A stretch of 64,000 nt of DNA, taken from positions 13,872,822 to 13,936,821 of the forward strand of contig CAIIXF020000008.1 of the NCBI GenBank assembly GCA_903813345.2. The letters run 5' to 3'. Below, in pieces: positions 51,594 through 64,000 of the stretch; position 1 is the stretch's first letter; each line of letters opens with the position of its first letter. The notes under the pieces were generated by a model. The model was given only the letters and a program-made list of their open reading frames with translations, had not been told where the DNA came from and did no database searches. A program made the position numbers and the translations under genes. The DNA is from Owenia fusiformis. Lineage: Eukaryota > Annelida > Polychaeta > Sabellida > Oweniidae.

Positions 51594-51733
51594 TGCCTTG
51601 GTCACATTTGCTCTGATTTTCACGACGGCGCCCGGCCGATTGAGTATTTTGTTCAAAATTGAATACAATATTGAACAAAACACTCAATCGGCCGGGCGCC
51701 GGCCGATGGATCGGAGCCTATGTGACCCAGGCA
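51594..51733. mobile_element. 140-bp palindromic MITE, PIF/Harbinger-like
   Basis: TGCCTTGGTCACATTTGCTC ... ATGTGACCCAGGCA, an almost complete hairpin with GC-rich arms (GGCGCCCGGCCGATTGAG). Flanked by TAA (51591-51593, 51734-51736); the empty site is at 9404-9415 in example 1. The TWA duplication is typical of PIF/Harbinger. Confidence 0.8.
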
Positions 51734-51802
51734 TAAACGATCAATGTCTAGGTATTTGGCGTTTGATGATACTATGGCCCTTGGCGAATTATGATTAGAT
51801 GA

Positions 51803-54800
51803 CACTATATAAAATAGAGAATATTGCTTGGTTATAAGAAGTGTCTATTTGTAAGAATCTCTTGTAATCAGCAGTAATCAGCAAAAATACTCAGCACATA
51901 TAAACAGAGACATTACAGAGACAATACTCGCTGCATATATGGAACACTCTGTATATTCAGGTATTGCTCCTCTTTATTTGTAGAACAGCGCATATAAGCA
52001 CTGATTATATGTGAAGTTAAGAATACTCAAATATATGCAAACGCAGTACTTTGTAAGTGTGCAATATAGTCACACATTATTATTGCTTCTTTCTGACTAT
52101 ATTAAGCTATTTCTAAGTTACACTGCTCATTTTATAACTGAGCATACAAATAAAAAACAGACTATTTATGCGTATTTTTCTTTTAAGCATGATAAAACAA
52201 TACAACAAAATAATGTAAGAATCGTCCGTAGTTCTTAATGAATATGACTTTTCCTGTGTTTAACAAGCAACTGGATGGATTTTGAAATGATCTATTTTTA
52301 CTATAATTATGATTTTGGACACCTTTAAAGTCGCGCCAGAAAAGAGAGATCTTCCTTGTAGTTATCAAAAGTTGTGCAAACACGTGTTTTGTATGGATAT
52401 CGCCCCCCCCCCCGACGGAAAGCTGGCTACACCGCTGAACTTGTTATCTCTACTTTCAGGGTCAATGCAACCTTATTCTTCCCGAGAAGGTATTATTATT
52501 TAACATTGACAACCTGTTAAAACCGTTTGTATTAAATCTTGGATTATGCATGGGAATTTTGCAAAATATGAAAAAACATTGACATTAACATCCAGAAATT
52601 CCGGGGATAAACGCCGTTCCGGGCCTCGCTTCGTTCGCATTGATGCAAACCCAAGAAATCCCACCCCCTGAACAATTGCTGACTCTGCCCCTGGTTCAAA
52701 TAGTGCTTATAAAGTTAGCCATTTTGTGAAATCAAATGAGATAACCTTGACACTAAAATCTATATTCTACATGATCTTTGCATGAAATATCAATTGCGTT
52801 TAATATGAACTTTTTTGAAAGTACGTGAGCCCCCCCCCCCCCAGGCGAAAGCTGGCAACGAGCCTGTAATATGATGAATTGCCACAGTCTTCTCAATCGT
52901 GTAATAAGAAATTCGGGGACATACATTATTCAGGTGACTTAACTGAGTTAAACTTGCAAACAATATCTTCCACAATACATGTTTTCTGTTATGCATTTTA
53001 TCAGAGATAGCCTTGTTTCTATTTCGAATTGGGTCTTGCTTTGTTTCTCATTTCCAAATATATTCACGAAATTTGAAAGATTCGGTATGCTCAGTTGATA
53101 ATTTGATAATAAAGATAAAGAAATGAGCACATTTATTGCAACTGTTTCATTTGACAGATCAATTAATAAGTTTTGTGCATGGTAGAACAAACTTACAAAA
53201 AATACCTTTTGACATGCCAGAGCAATATACAAAACTTTTATCCCTTATTATTTAATTCTTGCAAATGAGTTAAGTTCTCACTTATATTAATCCGTTTGTT
53301 ATAGTTATTATATGGATTAATTTCTACAGCCGGTGGTTCTAATTTCCGCATAAAATTATTTTGCAAGGTAAGTTTACATGTATGTAATGATTGTATAGTT
53401 CCCGTGCTACATAGTATAATTAAATTTATGTTAAATTCAGAAATTTACCAATTATCTCTGAAGGAATACAAACGGTGGTTCAACATTTGTAGGAATATAA
53501 CAAGGTGGGCATGGATACCACGGGGGGGACTTAGCTAGATTATTATCAGATGCTTGTATTGTTCACCTCTAAGGATGTTATTTTAGCAAGTAATGCAATC
53601 AGACGGCTTGTGTTCAATGGTGTTACTTATAATTAGTGCTGGGATGATTTTTAAATCCATGGGAAAGTAATACCTCTGATCAAGGCATTTGTTGAAATAA
53701 AATATTGAGGTTTTTAATACCAATAACCCTTTCAATAATTACATCTAGCTTATTTGATGTGAGTTTTATCTATCGCTTCTTCTAGCATCTGGGTTCCTAG
53801 TAAATTATGATATAAAGTAAATAAGGTTTTTGACTTGTAATACGTAATGTACGTGTACTTATTCAAAATCTTTATCCCCGATTAAAGCTTTAATGATCGC
53901 AAAATAATAAACAAATGTATCAAAATATTGAAAACTCAATATTACATGTCAAATGACAGCTATTATTATGTGAAAATGTGAGTAAGATACAATCACTACA
54001 TCTGCAAACAAATACATGTATGCAATATATGCGAGATCGCATTTAAACTTGATTGATTTAAATTAATTGAATGTCTGAAAAAGAGCTTTAATGATGTTTT
54101 GTTTAAATCATGGTAAATGGCTTTCGAAACATTTGATTGCAACACATATTTCAGCTTGGAACAAAATACTCAACCGGGCCGATGAATCGCAGCAAATGTG
54201 ACCTAGGCATTAGCGAGGAAATACATTTGACCCAATAATCTCTTGCTGAATCCCTATATAGATAAGATATAGATCAAGGCCTACACAAATATTAAATAAG
54301 GGTTCCAACAAACACTTTATCAGTAATCTTAACAACTTAATAAGCCATCTATCTGATTAAATTATGTCTATCAATTTCTTGATTGCAGATTATTAAAGAG
54401 ATATTATGTCGGGAGGGGGTCCAAGATTAATACAATTCTTAAATCACCAGAATGTCTTTCAGATTTAATCCTATGAATAAGCCTATTATTTGAAATTAAA
54501 ACTGAATACATAAAAAGTGAATTATTAGTTTGTATTTTGAATGCCAAGAATGAAAAGGTAATTGTATACAAATCACGAATACCATTCAAACCCATTACTG
54601 GTGTCAACTATCAAGGTGTTTCTCCAAACATCCGGCCACTATTGTGCAATTGTGTCAGGTAATTAGCACTGTTTATGTTTAGATTACTTATTAGAGATGT
54701 CAAATCATGGGTTCATCAATACAGCATTATGCTTGTTCAATATAGCAGCAAAATGTTGCAGAATTTAGTCTTTCATGTTTTAACAATATCTATTGTTATT

Positions 54801-56408
54801 GAATAACTGAAGATGAGGGGAGGGTGGATATTGAGCAAGCTGCATGTCTCCGAGCAATGATGTACAAGTAATGATCGTACGTGACACGCACAAAGGTGGT
54901 TGACATTTTGCCTTGCTTTGCTTGCTCTACGAGTAGTCAATACATATAAAGCCATACGGTGAGAATGTCTACACATTGGCGCAATTTAGCCAGACAGTCG
55001 TCTGCTCCACGCCAGACCCAAGAACACGACGAAGCCTCTCGTAAGTGAAAGTTTTGCTTGCTTTTTATTTCTCTTAATGGATAGATGATTGAGTTTTGAT
55101 ATAAGTAGGTTCGATGAATAAAAAACACAATAAAGACACTTGGCAAATTGTTGTAAATATAAGACTTGGCATTGATAATTTAATGATAATTTAATTAATT
55201 GATTGTCTTGGAAGGTCCATTATACTGTATGGCTGAACAGTATGCTATAAACTGGTGTCGTTGTATCATTGATTAAAATACACAGTAGTGTCTATGTACT
55301 TTCAGAGCAGTGTCTCCAGAGCAGGGTATTTGTGTGCAGTGACAGATTTCTCGCAAAATAGAAATCATGTGATAGCTGAATTTACATAGATATTGAGAAA
55401 CTTGTAGAAGAATGGAGTTTGAATGGGGAAAGCAGAATTCGGTATCGTACGAGAATTTTCTACCGGAAGACAGGCCATATCTAACTACAAAAACACAGTT
55501 TTCAAAATCGAGCAATATGCATACATCGCACCATTTTAAAGATAGAAATATAATGTTACATCATGTACAATGTAATGTAAATATATTTGTTTAGCAGTAT
55601 ACAGGTTTGGCCAAAACATAATAATCCTATTTATATCCATCAAAATGTTTCATCATATTTTTTAGTATTGAACATCATATCCTTGTTTTTGAAAATGATT
55701 TTCGTTTCCCGATGTATTTAAGAAATTTAAAATAAATAATAAAAACGTAAGAGCTGTTGTGTGCAATTTTTTGTGTTAAAGTGTATATTCAGTTTTAACT
55801 CCCGTTTATGCCTGGGTCGATGCCCAATTCACAAAACAGCGTCTACCAGTCCTCCTAAATAAGCAAAAATATGCATATCTTGTGCTGCATATGATCTTAA
55901 AGGAATGCCAAATATACCGATCTTGACTCCATATATGCTAATGTAGTTAGTTTATATTCTCGTACATGTCTCAATATAATCACATGCTGCATATCATTTA
56001 TCTCAAAATATGCAGGAATACCCATGAAAAATGGCATATATGCAGATCATATGCAAATATTACCAGTGTCAATTTCTATATATATCTAGTATACTCAACT
56101 GATTATATTTGTCTATCCCAAATAAGCAGGTATATGCAGTTTCTGCGCTGCATATAATCACAAGTAAACAGCAAATATGCAAAGTATGTCTGAATATAAG
56201 CAAATATACTCAGTGACAGTACCCGTATATTCAGTCAGTATTCTCTGTGGATGTTTGTTATATGCAGCTGCATATATTTGTGTTCCATATATGCAGTTAT
56301 TGTCTGCGTTCTGTCAGTGATGATTACTGTTTATAACATGCAATTCGAAGCAAATAAACACCAGAATTGCTCGTTATTTGCAAGCAATATTCGTTTTTTT
56401 ATACAGTG
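51803..56408. mobile_element. CACTA-like element, 4.6 kb, no transposase
   Basis: Ends CACTATATAAAA and TTTTATACAGTG, flanked by TGA (51800-51802, 56409-56411). The empty site is in example 1 near 9462. CACTR ends with a 3-bp duplication fit the CACTA/EnSpm group. Both subterminal zones (51830-52050 and 55860-56300) are packed with TATGCA / TGCATAT variants, like subterminal transposase sites. The interior has no ORF above 94 codons and no recognised domain, with poly(C) runs near 52402 and 52830. Confidence 0.7.
54158..54211. mobile_element. Half of a palindromic MITE
   Basis: GGAACAAAATACTCAACCGG to AATGTGACCTAGGCA resembles the right half of the 140-bp MITEs. Left half missing. Confidence 0.5.
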
Positions 56409-57656
56409 TGAACCGAGGTCAACATTAATGTTTCTTGTACAAAGTCATCCCAAGGTCTAAGATAAATATTTAGGTATTTTACGTTTCAAGACCTTTGGAC
56501 AAATTCGATTCAACGATGTATTAAAGTTAAAATGTATACAGAGATAAAATAGGTTATCTCCTATCGTTTCCTTGTGTATACGTTTATGTCTCTGCGTAAT
56601 AACGCAGATGCGAGCAGGTAGTTACCAATCTCACCACAAGGTGGCTCGTTCGGGTCAGATAGCATGGCGGGTATGGTAGAACGTTCCCTTTAACTTAAAG
56701 TACATCTGTTTTCGTGGTTCAATTTTCATATCACCCTTAAAATGTATCTAATAGCAATGCAATTAAAATCTGTCCAGTGAACGAAAATGCAATACAAGAA
56801 TAGATATTTCACTTTTTGTGATTTTGTAACAATGGGGTTATTTTTTGTATATGTAACATGGTCATTTTCACATTTTATATTATTACTGTTCATATTAATC
56901 AATCCCTATTCATCTCAATATAACAGGTCCCTAAGTAGGTTGTTTGCAGTTTTACTCTTTTAATACCATGTTCACTTTTCACCTTGAGTTATTCAACTAT
57001 GCAAACTGTGTCAGTTTTATATATCTATTGTTCCCCTATATGGTCTTTCTCACTCACATGTAGCTGAGTTTGCATTGGGTGTTGGCTTGTCAGTAGTTGC
57101 TGTAAGAGTTCATGTTGTACATTACAGAGCATTGTATTTTAAACATTGAAGTTTGAAATATACTATTTTATATATATTTTAATTTGAAGTTCGAGTTATT
57201 TTATTGCCACCCACGGGCCTTCCACACGCCCATTTACATATAACGCTTTGAAACAACTTTAAAAAGTGAGCAATGTCAGTGTTGTGATAATAGAGAATTT
57301 TCGTTAAAAGTTGTTTCAAAAACTTATACGTATACTTATAGTTTAAAGGGTCTTGTCGAACTAAAATCAATTCAAATTGATTTTCATAATCTGTACCAAG
57401 TGGGGCATAACTATTCCCGATATAGTCAAGCTTCATCATCAACTAGGGACTGCGAATACAATGTACGATAAACTAAATTCTAGTTGACGGGTCCTTGTAG
57501 TGTACGATAAACGAGACCCTTTAAAGTGAATCACTACACGAACGAGTCGATCATTTCAAAGTTCTCATGAAATTATAAGGTCAATTTTTAAGTTTTTACG
57601 TATAAAAGGGCCTTTATACGCAGATTATAAACTTACAGAGTTGGATCTCCGCATGA

Positions 57657-58291
57657 TGGAGAGGTTAATGCCTTGGTCACATAGGCTCCGATTTTCACAA
57701 CGGCGCCCGGCCGATTGAGTATTTTGTTCTAAATTGAATACAATACCGAACAAAACACTCAATCGGCCGGGCGCCGGCCGATGGATTGGAGCATATGTGA
57801 CCCAGGCATAAGCTACCGTATAAAATCCAAAACGCAACTTAAACGTATCAATCGGGCCTATACAAATACATGTAGAGTTCACACATAAATAGCCGTTCAG
57901 CTCTAGTGTTTGTTTAGACTACACCATAGCGTGTAATGATTACATAGTATGCCATTGATGAAGTTCAATAGCTGGTTTTCTAATACATATTTTAAACGAG
58001 CTCGTTTCGTAAGATTATTGGAGTTAAATCATGTGTAACATACATCATCTTCTTCAGAAAGAATTATACTCTGCATCGAAATCAAAATTGCAAGGATAGT
58101 ATTCAACAGACATGAGTATAATGATTCCCGTTGATAGCAACGTGAAAATTTAAAATCTCCCGTTCTAAACACGCAACTTTGAAGTTGAACGGGTATCTGA
58201 AGTAGACTAAAGCGATACAATCCTATGTTGATTCAATGTACTTTGCGTTTACGTATACGTTTTGAAAAACCGTATTTGCTTAACCTCTCCA
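57657..58291. mobile_element. 635-bp TIR insert with nested MITE
   Basis: 12-bp inverted ends TGGAGAGGTTAA / TTAACCTCTCCA. Absent from example 1 (10740-10741). Target duplication unclear. The nested 140-bp MITE sits at its left TTAA end. No ORF assigned. Confidence 0.55.
57669..57808. mobile_element. 140-bp palindromic MITE, second copy
   Basis: Same length and ends as 51594-51733, flanked by TAA (57666-57668, 57809-57811). Confidence 0.8.
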
Positions 58292-59538
58292 GTATATGTG
58301 TGGACCTACTGACCAGAATGGCTTATTAAAATTAATCGGCTGAATAGGCATAGTATCCAATCAAATAGCTCGACTCATTCATTAGCTGAACTAATTCTCC
58401 CTTCGTTATTTCTACAAAGTGATTCAAAACGATCATCTACAAAAAATATATTTGAGAGTAGATACATCTGTAAAACCCGTGTGCTATATCAGCCTATTTG
58501 ATTCTAGAAAACACATATGACACAACTAAACATGCTTTACATCAAGGGGGTACGGATGGTATGCCATTGGCCCTTTTTATTACCGTCCTAGGAGATATTT
58601 CCCGACGAATTAGAAAATTGTGAAACACCTTGTTTATTGGGTTTATAAGTATAAGTATACGTATAAGTTTTTAAAAAACGTATAACGAAAATTCTCTAAT
58701 AACGCCCCTCATACCTATTTATTACAAGTCGTGTAGACCATTGTTGCCTGATTTATAGCAAAAACATTGACTTTTGCACGTTGATGATGATGATGATGCG
58801 CCTTTTATAATAGATCTCATATCTTAGAAGCGTATCAGTTCAAAAAATACTAGAAGACCTTACATATTTTGCCATGCACTGCGCCTATTCATTTGGCAAT
58901 TCAGTTGTAAATTTTATCTTGAAAAAATAAATCTTCCAAATTTGTTGAGTTTTCTTGCAGAAATCGCCTACCCCCCCCCCCCCCTCCATCCATTTTGTAT
59001 GATCACAAGGCGTGATTTAAGCTGCTGATATTCTTCTTTAAACGAGTTGGATTTTTAAAATCTATAAGTTGGACTCCCTTTATAGAAGCTTTGAACTGAA
59101 TTTGCACTGCTTAATGCTGAAATTTTATTGTTTATCCATACATTTTAAGAAAAAATGTATAAAAAAGATGTTAAAGCCAAACGTTGCCCTAAAAATTCAG
59201 AAAATGTAAAAAATTTCGAATTTTCTATGTACAGGCCTTGTTGCCCCTTTAAGAAGCTTAATATGTAAATTATCTAATCAAACACTTCGTCCACCATTTT
59301 GAAACACTAATCAATCCAATCTGTGCTAGCGATTCATAGGGCGAGCCAGTAGGATATTTCCAGGGTTCATACACACCTGGAAATGTCAGGGAAATTGACT
59401 TGATTTTCCAAGTGCTGGAAATGTCAGGTAATTTTAAAATTAGGTCAAAAGGGCCAAAGATGACCGGGAATTTTGAAACGGTAGATATGTCAGGGAAATG
59501 TCAGGGAAATTTGTATCAGTGTTGAAAAAATAATGTTC

Positions 59539-60877
59539 CAGAGATTAATGTTTCCAAACTGTTTTGAAACAAACTAACGTCTTGTTTTCAACCTACACCT
59601 TGCTCCTTTCTGTCGTATTTAATAAAACAAAAATAGTATATCACGGAGGGATACGAACCACTCACCTGGGACTTGGTTATTCACTAGCGCCATAGGCGTT
59701 CTACTATTCTGGATACAACTGACGAGTCGTATTTAAGTGGAGACAAAAGTGAGGATCATTTTGAATTGACGCTCGGTATAAATATATAATACTTTTGTTC
59801 TTTCCTATCGGTAGCTCGTTGGCCTCATGGTTAGCGTGCCTGGCTTCCATAGTCTAGATTAGTTGATCGAGACCCGTTCATGTCGAACTTTTTGATTTGC
59901 TTGTTGTCAAGATATAATAAGTAGGGCAAAATCCAGAAAAAGTAGATCAAAAATACTCCAATGGAGTATAAAATTGTCACCAGGATTCCGGAATGAGACG
60001 AATGTTAACTCGTGAAATCTCGGTAGATAAAGTAGGTCAGAAAATCCGGATTAATCCGAACAAGGTTCGGGAATTTCCGTCATAAGAAGTAGGTCAAAAA
60101 TACTCCAATGGAGTATAAAATTGTCACCAGGATTCCGAAATACGACGAATCGAATCGGCAAACTTCGGTACAATAATGAAGTGCATAAAAATCGTGAAAC
60201 AGGTGTCAGGGGCTTCCCTCATCTTTCCATAAATGGTTCTAAAAGCCTCATATGGATCTATCACGTGACATTCAAAATGACGTTCCTATATGGTTCTATG
60301 GGCCTTATATGGATCTTTCGAACACGTGACCAAATCAAAATCAAAATCAAAATTTTACCTTGACCATTGGATGGGATTTCATAGAAAATATCAAAGAAAA
60401 CATATTCTCGTGATCCTTAAATCACTTCAATTCGATCATTTTATCTTCTCCCCTTGATGGAATTTTATGAAAGAAGTTATGAAAACACATCATCATGTAA
60501 GGGTTTTCACCTAAATTAGCTCGTTTTATCTTGACCCTTAAATTGAATTTCATTGAAAAATGTTTCATGAAAAATATCATGTTATGATTTGTATTTAAAT
60601 AAGACCGTTTCATTTAAATACTTGCTGGATAATATTTCATTAAAAAACGCACTTTAAAAATATTTCAGGATTTGCCTTAATTTATCAATGTAATGTAAGT
60701 ATTAGATTGACTCTCAAATAGGGTTCTATTTTAACTTTTTTATTGAAATTAATACTAGGCAGGACTCACTCTCTAAATAGCTAATAAAAATTCAACCCTT
60801 GGATGTGATTTCGTTGAAAAAAAAATATGACAAGTCCAGAATCAAATGATTTGTCCAGAACCTCTTAAGATCCTGTT
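59539..60877. repeat. Right terminal inverted repeat, example 2
   Basis: 1339 bp, complement of 48925-50256, ending CCTCTTAAGATCCTGTT. Confidence 0.85.
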
Positions 60878-60881
60878 CGAA

Positions 60882-60956
60882 TTACAGACATTAAAACACA
60901 TACTTGACATCTGAGAAGCGTCTTAACGATTAAAGCTTGACAAAATTCATTTCCAG
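60882..60956 (+). other. Remaining spacer and 3' splice site before env (copy 6)
   Basis: Spacer continues after the inverted-repeat element. AATTCATTTCCAG (AG at 60955-60956) is the acceptor, 16 nt before the env ATG. Confidence 0.5.
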
Positions 60957-60972
60957 GGATCCAAGAGTGAGT

Positions 60973-63472
60973 ATGACGCTATATTACCTTTTTGTGATAA
61001 TAATGATGGTTACGGGAGGATACCTTGTACACGCCCAAAAGGAAAACGCAGACCCGTGGAGATATAATTACGGAGTAAAGTTTGTTGAAATCAAGAATAA
61101 CCATTTGGCGGAATCGGATTCATTTCATCTTAAATTTAAAATGAAAGCGTTACCGTTGATTAAGGCTATTGATCAACCAATAGATTTAACGTGTAACCCC
61201 AATGGCATATTACATACCAGTACGTGTGAACAAATGTGCGATGTTATGAAAACGTTGACTGGGAAAATTTTAGCGCATCAAAATAATCTCGAAGCGCTGT
61301 TGCCTAACGTGACTTGTTACAGATATAAAAACAAGAGAGCCGCTCTGTTGCAACCTATAGGTAACCTAGTCTCATCAATATTTGGTTTAGTGAGTATGGA
61401 TAAATTTAAAATATTGGCTTCGCATGTCAAATATTTGGAAACTTTTGGAAACAAATCAGCCGTCCGATTTAACCAATTTAAGAATGAAATGCATGACTTC
61501 ATGGAATTGTCGGAAAACGGTTCTACTAATATGTTTTCTATGATTAATCAGAATCACGAATCCATTAATCAATTGTTGAATTACATAAATAATACGGATA
61601 TTAGGCTACAACTTGATGAGATGAATATACGAAGACTAAAAGTCAGTATTGATAAAACTACGGGATTGATGACAGCGTACTTTAAATACCTGAGTCAAGT
61701 AATATATAATTTGAAATTTGCGGAAACATGGTATCACAGACACGTGCTGGCGATTAAAATGGCTAATACTGGACGTTTATCGCCGGATCTCATTTCGGCT
61801 AATGATCTAAAGAAAGCGCTGGATAAGGTTAAAAATAAATTGTCATTACAATTTCCGAACTTTCAGGTAACTGAATCTGCACTTCGGTATTTCTTTGAAA
61901 AGCAAATTGTATCTTACTCGCGCGCAAAAAGCCATTTATTTGTAATGATTGAAATACCTATTTCTGCTACGGGATATAAATATTCTCTATATTATGCGGA
62001 AACTCACTCAGTGCCTATACCGCGTGATTTGAACTTCAAACAACAGCGGGATAACCAATCAATCATACTAAATAATCCTCAAAAATACATTGGTCTAAAT
62101 AAAGAAAGTTCCTTCTACTTTGAACTAACCAGAGATGAATACGAAATTAATGAAAAATATGATTCTCAATCTCAAAATGCGCATTCTAATTTGAGGCCTA
62201 TCCAAAAGAAATCGTGTTTACTAGCCATATATATGGACGATGTTCAAAATATTCTAAAATTATGCAATTTTCATTACCAAGAGGAATCAGAAGTTCGCAC
62301 TAAAATTATGAAAATATCCAACAATCAATTCTTAATAAATGCTGAGGCAAAAGATAATTGGGTCATGCGTTGTAGGCGTAATCCATCAAAACAAGTACCT
62401 ACGTGTAGGTATTGTAAGATAAATCTAAATTGTGATTGTTCTTTGATGATCAATGATAATTATATACCTGAGCGAATAGGTTGCGTTATGGATTCAACGG
62501 AAATCGAGTACAATTATCCCATTAACATACCATTCATACATCATTTTATGAATGAAGAATTAACGGTCAACATGACCGGCTCTGAATTAGACTCAGTGGA
62601 GCCTATGGTAAACCATGAAAAATTACCGGTCACTATGACATCAGCTAGATGGCAAAACGCTATCAAATCCGAGGGAATAATAAAAACAGATGTTAAACAT
62701 CTTGGGGATGCTGTAAGGTCGAAAGGACCTCTACATTTTTCAGAGGCGGATCAATTGAGTTTTGAGATGGGTGACTGGGACTTTTTCGGAACAAATATGA
62801 CCGATGTGATGATTTATGTTTCTTTTGCTCTGTCTGTGATCGCGATCATATCTAATATTTACGTGCTAACAAAAATAAATTTTATATTAACTACTATTCT
62901 GTCAATAAAGAGTGTAATGAAAGCGGAAGGTCGCCAATTCATTGTAAAGTCCATGCGAGATACTACTACGAGTCACACTCCGGAAAATATGAAATATTCA
63001 AATGTCACCCAAACTTGGTCAATCATTATATTGACCATAATGACGTTTTATGTACTTGTGATGACGATTAAGTTTATGTTGAAAGCATGGCGTGCCGTGT
63101 GCGGAAAGCGAAATGTACATAGGAAATCTAGATTGATATTAGAGTTATCTTCATTGAGTCAACGAATGACAATACCAATAACAAAGTTACAATATGGGTA
63201 TAATAGGTGTCAGTTGACTCAGAGAGGAGTTATAAATAGTATCCAAGTTCAAAGGGGTTTATTTCAAAATATGTTATCCATTGAATGGGGAGAAATCAAG
63301 TTTATATTGGACAATGAGCAAATGAATTTAAATTTACCGCCACAGGGTCCCTTGCCGTATGGTTATGGAAGGTCCATTAACAATGTCCTATCTGAACCTT
63401 ATATCATTTATAAGATTTTATTATGAACTAGAAAGAAATGTATTCGTTTTAATACCTTTAGCAAGGCCATAA
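60973..63472 (+). pseudogene. env: A-type env, C-terminal frameshift (copy 6)
   Basis: Nearly intact: the frame from ATG 60973 runs to 63426 and includes signal peptide, KNKR cleavage site, fusion-peptide-like stretch, cysteine block, both hydrophobic segments and most of the tail. A small length change near 63408 shifts the frame and replaces the last 20 or so residues (conserved RFYYELE...) by YKILL. The original stop is at 63470-63472. Whether the last residues matter is unknown. Confidence 0.85.
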
Positions 63473-63473
63473 T

Positions 63474-63698
63474 ATGGGAATGTTTTTAAAATTTTCAGTG
63501 ACTGAGAGACAGCTGTTTCGTAGAGTACGCCTTACCACAGACAAGGGGACCCAAACCGATGTGTCCACTATAGTTGGCGACTCTCCTCCAACTGTCAACC
63601 CTGATCCTTCTACTTCCGTGGTTCAAACCCCAGCTAAAGAACATGTGGAGATCAAGAACATTTTTGCTGAACAAATAACAAAAACCACTTTCAAATAA
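63474..63698 (+). CDS. LC8-motif accessory ORF (copy 6)
   Basis: Open; acceptor ATTTTCAG (AG 63497-63498) then TGACTGAG. An in-frame ATG exists at 63474 in this copy. TERQLFRRVRLTTDKGTQTD contains the perfect anchor DKGTQTD; the tail EHVEIKNIFAEQ matches copies 1 and 5. Confidence 0.6.
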   Translation: MGMFLKFSVTERQLFRRVRLTTDKGTQTDVSTIVGDSPPTVNPDPSTSVVQTPAKEHVEIKNIFAEQITKTTFK

Positions 63699-64000
63699 AA
63701 TAACATTCGAAAGGAAAATGAGATTAAGTTTTGGAGAAAAAGCATGAATAAAAGGGGAATTCATTTAAATTGCTAAATATATACATGCGTATATATATAT
63801 CATATTTCACACTAACGCTTATAACAGGCCCGGCAGTTTCTAGAAGACCTGAAAGTTAATAGTTGTCTTAAATTGGTCTCTGTTGGGGACCTCTTTTGGA
63901 TGATGAAACGGTCTAGAGCGAAGAAGAGACCAAAACTTCATACGCTGTCATCTCAAGAATCCCCTTTTGATCAATTGAATACCAGATGTAAATAATTAAT
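63699..64000 (+). other. 3' noncoding region of copy 6; RING gene deleted
   Basis: Only about 40 bp after the accessory ORF, sequence matching 4098 onward begins (AGCATGAATAAAAGGGGAAT). The RING gene and its flanks (about 580 bp in copy 1) are missing. The GATGTAAATAATTAAT motif starts at 63984 at the window edge. Confidence 0.7.

Larger units (their letters stand above)
48925..60877. mobile_element. Long-TIR DNA element, example 2 (12.0 kb)
   Basis: Same element as 6306-13334, here between pol and env of copy 6, flanked by CGAA (48921-48924, 60878-60881). Ends AACAGGATCTTAAGAGG and CCTCTTAAGATCCTGTT. It is longer because of a 4.6-kb CACTA-like insert, two 140-bp MITEs and a 0.64-kb TIR insert; it lacks the TTAA hairpin of example 1. 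The rest is nearly identical to example 1. No transposase gene seen. Confidence 0.85.

Noticed and set aside
1-64000. CRISPR arrays, bacterial operons, rRNA or complete tRNA genes
   Set aside because: Looked for regularly spaced repeats, ribosome-binding sites and cloverleaf genes; only transposon repeats and partial tRNA-like modules were found.

Overview
The window is repeat-dense, AT-rich eukaryotic DNA. It has no operons, no ribosome-binding-site logic, and no tRNA, rRNA or CRISPR loci. It contains Ty3/Gypsy-type LTR retroelements, solo LTRs, several classes of DNA-transposon remnants, and genes with splice-acceptor-like starts. An env of the baculovirus-F/errantivirus kind together with PIF/Harbinger-, Spy-, CACTA- and Penelope-like pieces suggests an invertebrate animal. 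A spiralian such as a mollusc is my guess; the sequence does not prove it. I see no host gene.

The centrepiece is one essentially complete 12.3-kb env-bearing retroelement (28787-41112, 'copy F'). Order: LTR (28787-29410), leader, gag, a phased U-UUA-AAC slippery site, pol (PR-RT-RNaseH-IN-chromodomain), a conserved spacer, env, a small spliced-looking ORF with a dynein-LC8-type TQT motif, a RING-like zinc protein, about 1.4 kb of noncoding RNA, polypurine tract, LTR (40510-41112). The LTRs are nearly identical apart from a 21-bp length difference, and a 4-bp duplication TATT flanks the element, so it is young. Its integrase nevertheless carries Lys where the DD(35)E glutamate belongs.

Around it lie broken relatives. 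Copy 1 (A-type; 1-6305 and 13335-14073) has env, LC8-motif ORF, RING and a 3' LTR split by a 7.0-kb inverted-repeat element (6306-13334). Copy 2 (B-type; about 14395-20450) has env split by a solo LTR and a tandemly duplicated RING region. Copy 3 (B-type; 20481-25964) has env split by a Spy-like MITE and its own LTR family. A C-type env fragment (26205-27272) is joined to an A-type env fragment (27273-27928). After copy F come copy 4 (B-type; 41694-44290), copy 5 (A-type tail; 44603-46300) and copy 6 (A-type; 46307-64000). Copy 6 has pol and env separated by a second 12.0-kb example of the inverted-repeat element (48925-60877), which itself contains a 4.6-kb CACTA-like element and MITEs.

Logic of the system (inference): genomic RNA makes Gag and, by -1 frameshifting, Gag-Pol. 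Env and the LC8-motif ORF each sit just behind a conserved 3' splice site, and RING follows with its own ATG. The cassette env / LC8-motif ORF / RING keeps its order in both the A and B lineages despite strong divergence, and env / LC8-motif ORF is also kept in C. It therefore looks like a selected accessory module of a retrovirus-like family that I do not recognise as described.
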